In this document: positions 48,263 through 59,440 of the stretch, piece after piece
Numbering within the stretch: position 1 is the first letter of the stretch
Layout of the letters: each line of letters starts with the position of its first letter
NCBI GenBank assembly: GCA_013397115.1
Contig: VWZW01007683.1
Coordinates: forward strand, 62,329 to 126,328
Length of the DNA stretch: 64,000 bases
Source of the DNA: Edolisoma coerulescens
Lineage: Eukaryota; Chordata; Aves; Passeriformes; Campephagidae
Reading direction: 5' to 3'
Notes under the pieces: generated by a model
Told to the model about the DNA's origin: nothing
Seen by the model: only the letters and a program-made list of their open reading frames with translations
The model's database searches: none
Program-made: the position numbers and the translations under genes

Positions 48263-49504
48263 GGATCTTTGGCACAGAGAGATCCCCCCTGGGCACCCCC
48301 AAGGACTGTCTGTCCTGTGTCACCTCCCGGCTCTGCTCCTTTGGCACCAGGATTGCAATTAGCTTTGAGATTGTTTTTTTCTTGTTTTCCCAGTTCAGCC
48401 GCTTGAGGAAGGACAATCAGGGTTGCCATGGCAATGGAAGGATGACTTCTTAATTTGTGGGATTCTTTCTCTAATTAATCTGAGAATTGTAATCCCATGA
48501 AAACTGCCTCCTTTGGAGAAATTCAGTTAAGAGCAGCACTGGCACTGAAGGAGAAGTTAAAAAGAGAGGAAAGCTAATGAATATGTTTTTTGGGCAAAAG
48601 AATGAAAAAAAATTGGTGAATTTTCCTTGCTTGTTTCATGTGCCGACAACAAATGTCTGGCGTTATCCAGAAACAAGGGCCTGGAATGGGTCCTAAATCT
48701 GAATTATTCATGAGCAATTCGAGGTGTTTTTACAGACTTTCTGAGGAACAAGAGTATCAGGCAGAACTAACACATATAACTGAAAATAAAACCGTGTAAA
48801 ACTTAATGGAGAACAAGTAGGACTTCAAGGGCTATTTAAATGGAGAGGCACCAAAGGAAAATATAATTTTTTAGTACATGTTTGCATCCCCAAATCTTAA
48901 AGCTCGAGACACAGGACAGAAGCAGCACTGCTTTCATTTCGTGTAGGATGAAGAGACACCGTGGCTTGCTCAGGGTGGGCAGTGAAGGACAGGCACAGGA
49001 GGACAGAGCCAGAGTCCCTGGGATGTCCCACCTAGCTTTGGAGCTGAGCAGGTGCCACACGAGTCACCTCTGACGTGAACACCTCGGAACCCTGATGAAC
49101 ACAGCCCTGGAGAGAGGGCTGGGGAATCTGTTCCTGCAGAGAAGCTGGGAATGGCAGAGGGAGAAGGGCAGCCTCTGGGTGCTGAGAAACACCTCTGAAA
49201 ATCCACTGTCTCCTTGCTGGGGCCCAGAGCCTCCAGGGGACTATTAATGTGCATTAATATTTCTGCAGGAAATGGAGGAGGAGGAGGAAGAGGAGGGGGA
49301 AGAGGAGGAGAAGGGGAGGAGGAAGGCACCTGGAGCATCCTCTCTGCTGCTGGGGGAGAAATCTTCCCCCCAAAATCATTCTTCCACTGGAAAATGCTGG
49401 TTCAGCTCTCTGCCGATATGCTGTTTTCATCATCACCTTTCTTTGGAGGGAAATGGGCATGGAAATGGAGCATTTAATTGTCTTACTTTCCAACAGCTTT
49501 GTTG
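48263..49504. other. Unique non-coding DNA with an AT-rich conserved-looking block and a GA-rich tract
   Basis: The part at about 48,430-48,740 is AT-rich and repeat-free, with CTAATTAATCTGAG, GAATTATTCATGAG and GCTAATGAATATG motifs. A GGA/GAA-rich purine tract lies at 49,268-49,325. No gene recognised. Confidence 0.45.
49268..49325. repeat. GGA-rich low-complexity tract
   Basis: Nearly pure purine, dominated by GGA and GAA triplets on the plus strand. Confidence 0.8.
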
Positions 49505-49659
49505 TCCAGAGCAGCTGGGGCTGCCCCATCCCTGGAAGTGTCCAGGGCCAGGTTGGATGGGGCTTGGAGCACCCTGGGATAGTGGGAGGTGTCCCTGCCC
49601 ATGCCAGGGAGTGGCACTGGATAATTTTAAGGTCCCAAACCAGTCTGGGATTCTATGAC
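49505..49659 (+). mobile_element. CR1 LINE 3' fragment
   Basis: CCAGAGCAGCTGGGGCTGCC, then AGTGGGAGGTGTCCCTGCCC and CAGTCTGGGATTCTATGACC, is the sense CR1 3' end. Confidence 0.92.
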
Positions 49660-50284
49660 CTTCCTTTAGAAGGCATTTCCCAAAATGCAGCCATTTGAAT
49701 ATTTTTCGTTTTCTTTCAAGGAGACTTCTTTTTCTTTTCAATTGCTTTCATTGCTTTCATTTTATACCCCATTATAAATCCAAGCACAATATTAAATGGC
49801 CTGAAATCTAATAAAAATTTCCATTTTCTCTATATATTAAAAAGCTGTTTAACTGAGCCAAAGCTACTTTGGAAGTGATCAGATTTAATTTCAGGGGAAA
49901 CATCAACATTCAGCATTACGGCCCTGTTTAGAAAGGGGGACTCCTTTAAGTAGCTGAGCCCTCTCTTCTCAGGGGAGCTCTGGGTCCCCACTTTGAAGAC
50001 ACTGGCAGTAAAAATTAAAGTGACAGGAGAGTCCAAATGATTGGGGAAAGCCTGAGAAACGGAGGGAGAGTTACAGAAAGCAATTAACTTAACCAAAGTC
50101 CTTCTTCCAGGAGTCAGTGTAGTTGGCCCAATGCTCCCTGACTTCCCTTCCAAATGCCTGTTGTCCTTTTTTTCTTCAAAGCCCACGACAAAAGCAGCAT
50201 CCTGTGAAACTGAAATCCCGGTGGGACATGGATGGGGCATTTCCCTGGTGCTCAATGCAACCACAGAATGATCTGCAGCTGGGC
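49660..50284. other. Unique AT-rich non-coding DNA
   Basis: No gene recognised. Confidence 0.5.
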
Positions 50285-50704
50285 CAGGGAAGGATCTGGA
50301 GTGACTGAGGGAGCTGGGAAAGGGGCTCAGCCTGGAGAAAAGGAGGCTCAGGGGGGCCCTTGTGGCTCTGCACAACTCCCTGACAGGAGGGGGCAGCCGG
50401 GGGGGTCGGGCTCTGCTCCCAGGGAACAGGGACAGGAGGAGAGGGAACGGCCTCAGGCTGGGCCAGGGGAAGTTTGGGTTGGAGATTAGGGAATACTGGA
50501 TATTATTTCCTCATGGAAAGGGGTGTCCAGCCCTGGCACAGCTGCCCAGGGCAGGGCTGGAGTCCCCATCCCTGCAGGGGCTTGAAAGCCGCGTGGATGT
50601 GGCGCCTGGGGACAGGGGTCAGTGGTGGCCTTGGCAGTGCTGGGTTAACTCAGTTGGACTCGGTGGGCACAGAGGACTTTTCCAATCTAAATGATTCTGT
50701 GATT
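50285..50704 (+). mobile_element. CR1 LINE 3' copy, young-looking subfamily
   Basis: AGCCTGGAGAAAAGGAGGCT, GACAGGAGGAGAGGGAACGG, then GTTGGACTCGGTGGGCACAG and the terminus TAAATGATTCTGTGATTTT define a sense copy that keeps its 3' end. It shares the subfamily of the minus-strand copies at 8.7 and 37.4 kb. Confidence 0.94.
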
Positions 50705-51705
50705 TTGGGACAAACCTCTTCCCTGGACTGCAGCCACCATTGCTTTTTCTTCTTCTTTTTTTTTTTTTTTTAAATTTTTTTTAATCGTTTTTCTCTTCAA
50801 GCCCAGAGGGGAACACCAAAACAGTGAACTGGCAGAGAACACAGCAATTTCTGGGGCTAAGGAGAGGGCTCTGGCCCAGGGCAGTGGGGACCATGTGCTG
50901 AGCCACATGGAGGACCAAAGCACCTCCTTTTCTCTGTAAAACGTTGCATTGCTGTGTCTGTGAGGTCAGTCCTGCCTTTCTCGTTGCAAACCCTTTACCG
51001 GGGCTGTGCTTCCGCCAGGGCTCAGGCGGGGCTGTGGAAGCAGAGGGGCTCACACAGGTCGGGGCCCTTCTTCATCCCTTTTTCTCCCTCGAACAGAGCC
51101 GTTCCCGGTGCTGCGGGGTGGGATCAGGAGCCCTGCAGCACAAGGAGACACAAGAGGGCAGGCACAGGCTGCGCAAAGGAGAGCGGGCTCTGCTCCCGTG
51201 TCCCTCTGCCGGCCTGGCCCTCTCCACTTCCCTCCATCTCTGCAAAGCGGGGAAAAGGGGATTTTCCTCAGGGATATGTCTTCTGGCCCTGCCCGGATCG
51301 TCTGCTGAAGCAGATTTGAAGCAGCACGTTCCGCGAGGAACACACAGGGGCTGAGACTGGGCTGTGAGCTCCCACAGCAGCTCCTCCACCTGCCAGGGAT
51401 GCTCCGCATTCCCTGGGCGTTCCGTAGAGCAGTGTCCTTAGCTGGGCTCTGCCACCTCGGGGCGTTTATGGGGCCCGCCAGGCTGCCTTGTTCTCCCCCT
51501 GCGTGTCCCCTTAAGAGGGGCTGCTCACAGGGGCGGCCAGAGGGGCCATCAGCCCTGACCAGACCTTGCATCCCATGTCCCGCACCCTTGCTGGGGTCTC
51601 CCCAGAGCCCATCCCCAGGCACTGCTTTCCTTGGCTCCCAGGACATCGTGGCTGATGGCAGCTCCTGGGCACAGCCTGAGCCACCAGCCCTCACCAGAGT
51701 GTGGC
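50705..51705. other. Non-coding DNA with a T-rich tract, then GC-richer sequence
   Basis: A T-run of 16 bases lies at 50,756-50,771 inside a T-rich tract. From about 50,990 to 51,560 the DNA is GC-rich with moderate CpG. No conserved protein was recognised. Confidence 0.5.
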
Positions 51706-51866
51706 AGTGCCCAGAGCAGCTGTGGCTGCCCCTGGATCCCTGGAGCTGCCCGAGGCCAGGCCGGACGGGGCTTGGAGCAGCCTGGGAGAGCGGAAGGTGT
51801 CCCTGCCCATGGCAGGGGTGGGATGAGATGATCCCTTCCAACCCAAAACATTCCATGATTCCGTGA
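51706..51866 (+). mobile_element. CR1 LINE 3' fragment
   Basis: GCCCAGAGCAGCTGTGGCTG, then CGGAAGGTGTCCCTGCCCAT and AACATTCCATGATTCCGTGA, is the sense CR1 3' end. Confidence 0.92.
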
Positions 51867-53429
51867 CTGGCCTCCCTGGTTTGTGCCCATCCCCACGAGC
51901 AGCGGAGCAGAGCCGGTGCCGGTGCCGGTGCTGGGGCCAGGCAGCTCTGCTGGGCACGGGGCTGTTCCCTCCCGGCCGCAGCCAAAGCTCCCTGCACAGT
52001 TCAACAATAAAAGGCAGCAGATGGTTTATGGTGTGAATTACAGCAAACGGGATTGCAAAGGCAGCACGCACGGGGAGCAAATGAAAGCATTAACGGGGAG
52101 CAAATGAAAGCATTAACACACCGGGCAGGCCAGCGCAGGGTGGGGAAGGGAGCGGGGTTTGCAGATGGGCTGGGAATGGGTAAGAAAGGGAGCCCATTCC
52201 AGCCAGGAAATTTTTAGAGGGGAAGGGTCTTGTCCCTGACCATGCAGGGGTGGTGAGCACAAGGGGAGACAGGCAGCGAGGTCTGGAGCCAGGAGCAAGG
52301 ATGCTGTGGCCACTCTGTCCTCAGCTGCTTTAATTCTGGGCCACGGCTTGTTTGGGTGTGCTCAGCTCTGCCTTTCCCACCCTCCTGGATAGGGCACCAC
52401 AGGGCGCAGGAGGTTTGTGCATCTCTCCTTGGCTGAATTTCTGTGTAATGCAGAAGGAACACAGCTCTGTTCAGCCACCAATGGACTGTATGGAGAGCCT
52501 GGCTTCACCCACAGGCACAGATGCAGGAGGAGGGACCATATTTTGCATTTCAGGGCTGATGTGGATTTGTATAAGAGGACTCTGGAGGCAGCTCCTGCTC
52601 CCTCTGCACCCCAGCCATCCATGAGAACACGGTGCTGGAGCCTTCTGGCTATGGAAGGAGGGTTCAGCTTCAGGGCAGCAACCTGGTATGCTGAAAAGTC
52701 CTCCCGGGAAATCCAGCTTAGGGCTCCCAAGTCCTTTGTCCTCTCTTTGGCTCAGATTCCCTGGTGTAAAATGCAGAGAGTAGCGTGGCAGCAGGGCTGG
52801 GATGAGTAGCTCAGACTGGGAGATATTCCCATTGGAACATCCATGCTGGGGGGTGCCACAGCTGGGCTTGCCTTTGGCTGCCAAGGCCAAATGTGGAGAC
52901 AGCAAAGCCGAAGTGATCTTATCTCTGGGTGAAAATCGTCAGGGGGAGAACAGGGTGGCTCATGGCTGGGGACAAGAGTCTTGGGGGTCCACCAGTGAAG
53001 TCAAGCACCTGAAAGGTGAAGGGGCCAAATGGTGCAAAGGGCCTGCTGTCATGGTAACAGCACTCAGGGTTATAAATCCAGGAACTGGGCTCATTTTATC
53101 CCATATAATCTTTTAAGGTGGCTGAGAGTCATGAGGCATTGCCCTGCAGACAGGCTCTGCCTGCGCTTCAACCCTCTGCTCCCACCTCATCCCAGCCGGG
53201 AGCGTCACCTCTTGGGTGCTTCCATGCTCTGGGACCCTCACCTGCTGTAGGGCTGGGTGCTGTACAGAGACAGAAATCCTGGGGTTTAATTCTGGGTCTG
53301 AAAAAAAGCAAGCAAAACCGCTGCTGTTCATGGAGCCGATGAAGAGGGGAGTTACTCCGGCCCTGCTCAGACCCAGCACCTCTCACCTCTGGTACGGATC
53401 CCGCTCCTTCCCACTCCTGCAGCTGCACC
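51867..53429. other. Unique non-coding DNA
   Basis: No gene recognised. It contains a 23-bp exact tandem duplication at 52,070-52,115. Confidence 0.5.
52070..52115. repeat. Exact 23-bp tandem duplication
   Basis: The unit starting ACGGGGAGCAAATGAAAGCA is present twice head to tail with no differences. Confidence 0.9.
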
Positions 53430-54360
53430 ACGGATGCTCTCCTGTACCGAGGCATCGTCACGGGATCTGCAGCATCTTTTGGGTAGGAAACCGTGCCCAG
53501 TTTTCCTCCCCTCCGCCCCCTCCTCCGTCCCACCCTCCCGGCTGAACGCTCATCTGAGAGCGCCTTCCCCAAACACATCCGTCACAGCTGCCTTCCAGCG
53601 GCACGCAGAACATCTGGAGATCCTGCTGCTTCGGGGCCTTCCGAGCCTCGGGGGGCTGAGCCGGGGGGCTCAGGAGCTGCTGGGCACAGCCCCCCCGCCC
53701 CGTCCAGACTCAGCCCAGGCTGGAGCTGGGGGTCTCAGGTCGCAGCCCCCTCTCCCTGCCCTGCCGCGGGGCTCCGGATCCGGGTGCGACTCAGGGCTCC
53801 CAGCGCTTCTCCCTGAAAGTCCTGCAGGGAAGGGAAGCTCTGAGACAGACAGAGGAGAGAGGAGAGATGCTGCAGCCCCTCCGCTGTCGGCTCTTGCCCT
53901 GTCTGGGTTCTGCTCGGAGCTGCCGTCTGAAGGAGAAGCGGGTTCATGCCGCTGCTCTCATTAAATCTGCGTGTGTGCGTGCGCGGAACCGAGCAGAAAT
54001 CCCCGCCTTTTCTATTATTTTTCAGCCTTTCCTTTTGTTTTTCAGCATTTCCTTTTCCTTCCTCCCTTTCCTCTCCTATTTCTCCCGCTGAATTAGCTGC
54101 CCACCTTTCCCTTGCAAACCACACCAGCAGCACAGGCTGGGTTTTCGGGGTGGTGTTTTCTGCCCAAAATGGAGAGGTGGGGAGGAGGAGAGATGCCTAA
54201 ATCCTGCAGTCGCATCCCCGGAGCTCGGGGAGCGTCTCCCGGTCGGGCTGAAGACATCTGGGAAGCAGCATCCTCGGCTTTCCGCACTAGTTATCAGCCT
54301 GCGAGCTGCCTCCACTTGTTTTAGGCTCGCTCGCTTGATCTCAGCTCCCCTCGGCCCGTG
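53430..54360 (+). promoter_or_regulatory. CpG-rich region upstream of ASIC2 exon 1
   Basis: I count about 23 CpG dinucleotides between 53,460 and 53,820, and CpG density stays high to about 54,360 and again within the coding exon. A CpG island of this kind is expected around a neuronal channel promoter. It may also contain leader sequence if transcription starts upstream of the TATA-like element at 54,521. Open frames here are ordinary for GC-rich DNA and not taken as genes. Confidence 0.6.
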
Positions 54361-54399
54361 TGTGCCGCTGTGTGTGTGCAGGGGGAGGGCTTTATTGCC

Positions 54400-54404
54400 A
54401 TTGG
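54400..54404 (+). promoter_or_regulatory. Inverted CCAAT box candidate
   Basis: ATTGG in the context GCCATTGGCTCAG lies about 120 bases upstream of the TATA-like element, a plausible NF-Y site. Confidence 0.35.
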
Positions 54405-54520
54405 CTCAGCTTTGGCTGCCCACCCACATCTCTTCCACATCACCTTGGTGTCTCCCTAAATAAAACCAGCCCTCCTTATCGCACCGAGGAAATCAAGAGC
54501 AAGAGTTTGAATGGATTTTA

Positions 54521-54527
54521 TATAAAT
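54521..54527 (+). promoter_or_regulatory. TATA-like element of ASIC2 exon 1 promoter
   Basis: TATATAAATATT occurs at 54,519-54,530. Transcription about 25-30 bases downstream would give a leader of roughly 155-165 bases. The actual start site is not shown by the sequence. Confidence 0.35.
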
Positions 54528-54708
54528 ATTTACCCCGACGAAGCTACTGCTGAGCCCGTGGGATAAACTCGCAGCAGCTGGTCTCACTCTGCTTCCCTCG
54601 CCCGCCCCTAAAAGGGTTTAATTACTTTGGAGAGGAGAGGGAAGAGATCCAGATCGCAGTTCTGGCTCCAGACTGACCCAAAAAGCAGGACCAGGATTTA
54701 ACTGAACC

Positions 54709-55272
54709 ATGGATCTGAAGGACAGCACCAGCGAGGGCAGCATGGGCAGCCTGCAGCCTTCCAGCATCCAGATTTTTGCCAACACCACCACGCTCCACGG
54801 GATCCGTCACGTCTTCGTCTACGGGCCGGTGACCATCCGGCGCCTGCTCTGGACCTTGGCCTTTGTGGGCTCGCTGGGTCTCCTCCTGGTGGAGAGCTCG
54901 GACAGGGTGGCTTTTTACTTCTCCTACCAGCACGTGACCAAAGTGGACGAGGTGGTGGCGAACAGCCTGGTGTTTCCTGCTGTCACCATCTGTAACCTCA
55001 ACGAGTTCCGCTTCTCCCGGCTCACCACCAACGACCTGTACCACGCTGGGGAGCTCCTGGCTCTGCTGGACGTCAACCTGCAGATCCCCAACCCTCACCT
55101 GGCTGACCCCACTGTCTTAGCCATCCTCCAAGAAAAGGCCAACTTTAAGCAGTATAAACCCAAAGTTTTCAGCATGCAGGAGTTCCTGGCACGAGTTGGC
55201 CATGACCTGAAGGATATGATGCTGTACTGCAAGTTCAGAGGCCAGGAGTGCAACCACAAGGACTTCAAAACT
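54709..55272 (+). CDS. ASIC2: Acid-sensing ion channel subunit 2 (ASIC2a-type), first coding exon
   Basis: This exon encodes the first 188 residues of a proton-gated, amiloride-sensitive sodium channel of the DEG/ENaC family, a plasma-membrane trimer mainly of neurons. Visible features in order: the intracellular N-terminus with the family HG gating motif at H30-G31 and FVYGP at 36-40; the first membrane segment at about 45-64; the start of the extracellular domain with FSYQHVTKVDEV (H75 and D80 match residues linked to acid sensing in ASIC2a); FPAVTICN at 89-96 with the first conserved extracellular cysteine; and YCKFRGQECNHKDF near the end. The start has A at -3 and G at +4, and an in-frame TGA at 54,703-54,705 fixes it. 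The exon ends in ACT|GTGAGT in phase 0 at the boundary known for ASIC2. The rest of the protein (about 320 residues) lies beyond the window. The N-terminus matches the ASIC2a isoform, not ASIC2b. Confidence 0.96.
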
Positions 55273-57894
55273 GTGAGTATGAGCAGACACTCTGCTTTTC
55301 TCTTCTCTGGGCATGTGGACTGTGGTGCTGCAGGACCAGGACAGCCCTGGAGGCCACTGGCCAAGCCGTGTGGGCCGGTGTGATAAGGCAGTGGCTGCCG
55401 GGCTCTGGCCTGGCAGAGGAGGAGCAGGACGAAGCCTGTTGAGCTGAAGTTTGTTTGTTGGAGTCCTAAGAGGGGTTTTATGGGGCCAGACCTGCAAGGG
55501 GCTTGTAGCAGGTCCAGCCTCCATCCTGCATAGGGCCCACAGCTCCCAGGTGGCTGCTCGGGGTCAGATGGGTCCTGCTGAGCATCACAGGGAGCCTGGG
55601 GGTCTCGTGCCATGGCCAGTGGATGTCGGCCAGCTGGAGGAAGCAGAGAGGGCTGGACAGAGGCAGCAAGAAGGGCAGGTGCTCAGGGCTGGTCTGCGTG
55701 GTGTTGAGCTGTATTTCTCCAGGTGTTTGCAGCTTTGCTGGAATTGTGGAAGGGGAAATTTTTCTGCTTGTTCCTGGCGTTCGTGGCTCATAAATCCTGG
55801 TTTGCTGCGGAGTGTGGGCAGCAGCTGGGTACCTGCCTGGTGCTGTGTCCTTCCTGTGCTGTGTTAGAGGAAAGAGGGGGAACGAAAGGAGAGGAAAAGC
55901 AGAGAGGCTGAGCTCTGATCCCAGTCTGCTCTGAGATGGAGTGAGCCGGGTACTTGAGCATCCTGAGGGAAGCAGCTGCTGCTCAGTTTCCAGCTTCTGT
56001 CTGGCACCCTGATGGCAGTGCAGGCTGGCCTGGGTGCTGTGGTGCCAAACGTGTCAGCGTAAAATAAAAATAACAAGGAGGTTGTCTGGACGAAGCGATG
56101 CCCCTGTGTGCTGCTGGGGCAGGTGAGGGGAATGGGCAAGGGGCTGCAGAGGTGGCTGAGCCCCATCCTGGCCAAGCTGGGGGGTGCTGGGGTCTGGGCT
56201 AAGCCCCACTGTGCTCGCAGGCCATGCTGGGCAGTGCCTTGGCTATGTGATCCTGGTGTCGGGAATGTTACAGCTTTCAGGTGGTTGTTTCTTCGGAGTG
56301 CTGCTGCTTGTTCTGCTCAGGTGTGTCCTGGGCAGGGTTTGTGATCGCCGGGTTCATCAAGCAGGATCTTTGTCTGGCTTTGGGAGAAGGGAATATTTTC
56401 TGTTTCTGCTGCTTTGGATCTCCCCGCAAATGAGTCCAAGTGAATCCAGCTCCAAAGTCATTGCCATCCCCTGGACTGTGCTCTCTTTAAACCTCTGAGC
56501 AGGAACATAGAATTTTATGCCTCATTTACTGCGTGTGCATAACTCTGGTGCTATGCCTGTTTCAAACTGGATATCCAAGCAAACCATTCCCTGCTTTCTG
56601 CTCCCTGGGCAGGTCTGAGCAGGGTCATCCAAGTTGTAGGAAGGCATCGACCAAGTCCCAAGGAGAGGAGCTTGCTAAAGAAAAGCCATGTGTGAGCCAG
56701 GCTGGGGAATGGGATAAAAAAGGGGAAACAGATGCAAAAGTCTGGGGACAGAAGAGTTGGGGAGTGAGATCAGATCCCAGGAGGATGGACAGACCTCCCC
56801 TGACTGTAGCAAAGTGTGGGGAGCAGGAGGTATTCTGCCTGTGGACTTGCCAAGAAGGAAATAAGAACCAGCCAGAAGCAAAAACCTCAAAGCCAGGGAG
56901 CAACCAGCACTTTTGAAGCACCTGCAGGGCTTAAAAAAGGACTTTAAAAAGTAGGTCCTGTTCTTAGGGAAGACGGGAGCTCTTGGCAGCCCCCTGGGAC
57001 CCAGCAGGGTGTCACCCCAGCTATTGAGTTTTTGAGGTAATTGCTTCTGAAACAATGATTTAATTTTTTTTTTCCATGGGGATACTGTAGTTTCCAGAAA
57101 GACAAACATTCCCTGTCTGCCAAATAAATGCTCTGCTAAAACAGATCAGGGCCAGCTAGAAAGAGACAGGATATTATGGACTGACAGCACTTGTCCTTGT
57201 CAAAGTGAGAGATTGAGTGCAATACTTCAGCCCATTCTGCAAAGCAGCTCCTACCTGAGCTGAAGAGACAACATTGTCTCCCACAGAGGCAGGGCTTCGG
57301 TCTCACTGACTCCAGGTAATCCCCCAGGTTATGGAAATCCAGGAAGCAGCACTCAACAGGGACACAACAACCCTGTTTTCCTTCCAGATTTTACCTCTCG
57401 GAGATAAAAGGCAGCAAAAAGTGTCTGTTTGAAGGATGAGTAGGTGTTTCCACAGGGAGAATGCTGTAAAGGTCTGTGAGCTGCCTCCAGGCTGAATCAG
57501 AACCTCATGTCCTGGATGAATTTTGCATTTAATCACCACCAACCTGTTGCAGCTGCACACGGGCTCAGTGACAGCACATCCATCCTCCTGCAGCGCCCGC
57601 TGGAGAAGAGTCATCACCGAAGCCTGCTTTGTTTCTGAAGGGAAACGGGGTGTAAATCCCAGGGCAGTTCTGCAGTACGTCAGCAGGGTGAAGAGCTACG
57701 AGGTTTCTATACACGCTCCCAAATCCTGGCAGCTGGGAGCCGAGGCGGCGGGGGCTGTGCGGCAGGGGCTGCACCATCAGGAGCTCTGCAATAAGGTGCT
57801 GCTGGACGAGCCGGGGCTGTGCTGCCTCTGGCCAGCTCTGCCTTCTGGAGCAGGGGCTGCTGGGTGCAGGGTGTCCCTCAGTAAAGCCCACGGT

Positions 57895-57917
57895 GCTGCT
57901 GCTGCTGCTGCTGCTGC
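57895..57917. repeat. (GCT)n trinucleotide microsatellite
   Basis: About seven and a half uninterrupted GCT units within GC-rich intronic DNA. Confidence 0.9.
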
Positions 57918-59410
57918 ATGGAGAGCAGGAGCTACCACGGCAGCATCTTGGCACTTTGAAAACGTGACTTTACCCTCCTTCCTCCTCCACCGCCCTGCTT
58001 AAATCCTCTGCCACTTCTTTATTAACAGGGTTCGAGCTGTGCTTTCCCTACACTTCCTGTTCCCTCTCCCCCTAATGCCTCTCAGATAACATCTCCCATA
58101 TCAAGGCCTGAGTCCCCATAGCTTTTCTGCAGAGATACCCCAAAGGGAACAGCCAGGTCTTAGCAGGATGTGCTGATGCTGCGCTGGCATTGCCACGCAC
58201 AGAACAGCAGAGAAGATAACGCAGAGCTCTGCTGTAGGCAAAGCAGTGAAGAAGAGAAAATTGGCAGAACACGCTTTAGCAAAGCCGTTCCCTTGGAGTA
58301 TTTGGAGGAGGAAAGCCTGATAAGAGCAGCAGCCAAGGAAATCCCCTCCTTGTTTTCTGCATTGCTCCCCCCAAGAGGTCCTGGTTGGAAATGACCTCGC
58401 AGATGGCATTTTTCCTGGAGGAGCTGTGCTCCTGCTGCTCCATGTGACATCAAGGTCTTCCCACCCCACTGCTGCTGAGCCTGGCAAAGCCTGGGCTCGT
58501 CAGCCCTCGCCACACCACTCTGATGTTCTGGCAGGCCCTGTGCGTGTGTGGAGCAAAGCCTCTTTCCTGGGGCTGCCGGTGCGGCTCGTGGTCCTTCACT
58601 GTTCCAGCCTGGGATGAGCTGGGCAGTGGCAGGGGAGCCTGGCAGGATGGTTTTGTGTGTGGCCCAGCAAATGGGGGGGCAACGGGGAGAAAACCGCTGA
58701 AAACGCTTTCAGCCCATGGGGCAAACACAGAGTGAGGGATGGGATGGCCGGGGAGTGGATACTGGGAATGTGAGCAGCAGGGGAATGGGATCCCTCAGTC
58801 CCCCCTTGCTGAGAAATGCTCCCCAGCAGCACAGCCCTGCCCAGCACGGCCCGGCCGTGGCTCTGGGGGATGTTCTGGGTCTCTGCTCTGGGTGTCTGGG
58901 CTGGGAAGGCGTTCCTCGGTCGGGTCGTTTGCTCAGTGCGATGTTGGGCTGTGCTTCCTCACACAGCCAATCATTCCAGCTAACACAAACTTTTCCCTTG
59001 TGCCTGCTCTGCCTCATCAGGTGTCTATTTATTGCCAGTGGCCATGACAATTGAAGGATAGAACTCATTTATTTTCAATACACATTTTTCTGACAGACAA
59101 GGTCCACATAATGGAGCGTATCTCATGTGAATATTGCTATTTTAAGACACGAGTTTCTGTCAATCTATCTGGCTTTCTCAATACATATTTTTTCTCCCAT
59201 TCTTTCTGGTGTATCTATCAGGCCAATGTTTAGTGAATAGCTTTGGCTTTTTAGACTACTTAGTCCATTCTCATCTCCTGTTATTCCACTTTGCTCAAGA
59301 AAAAAAGTCAGGATAGTGCGTACTTGATTCAGAAAAACATTGCTCTTCTATTTAACAATTTTTCTGGAGAATCATGACTTTCCAAAGTTTGCTCCAGAAT
59401 CTGAGATGCC

Positions 59411-59440
59411 ATAATGAGATGTGCAATAATGAGATGTGCA
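59411..59440. repeat. Exact 15-bp tandem duplication
   Basis: ATAATGAGATGTGCA occurs twice head to tail. Confidence 0.9.

Noticed and set aside
51050..51997. 315-codon minus-strand open frame
   Set aside because: It runs through a CR1 fragment (51,706-51,866) and GC-rich DNA. It has no recognisable domain and overlapping frames on the other strand.
53434..53964. 176-codon open frame upstream of ASIC2
   Set aside because: It is in the CpG-rich promoter region, has no domain, and stops are rare in such DNA. It could be partly leader sequence but not a supported gene.
55273..55383. Extension of the ASIC2 frame beyond 55,272
   Set aside because: The frame continues past a canonical GTGAGT donor at the known exon boundary, and the extra residues do not resemble the channel.
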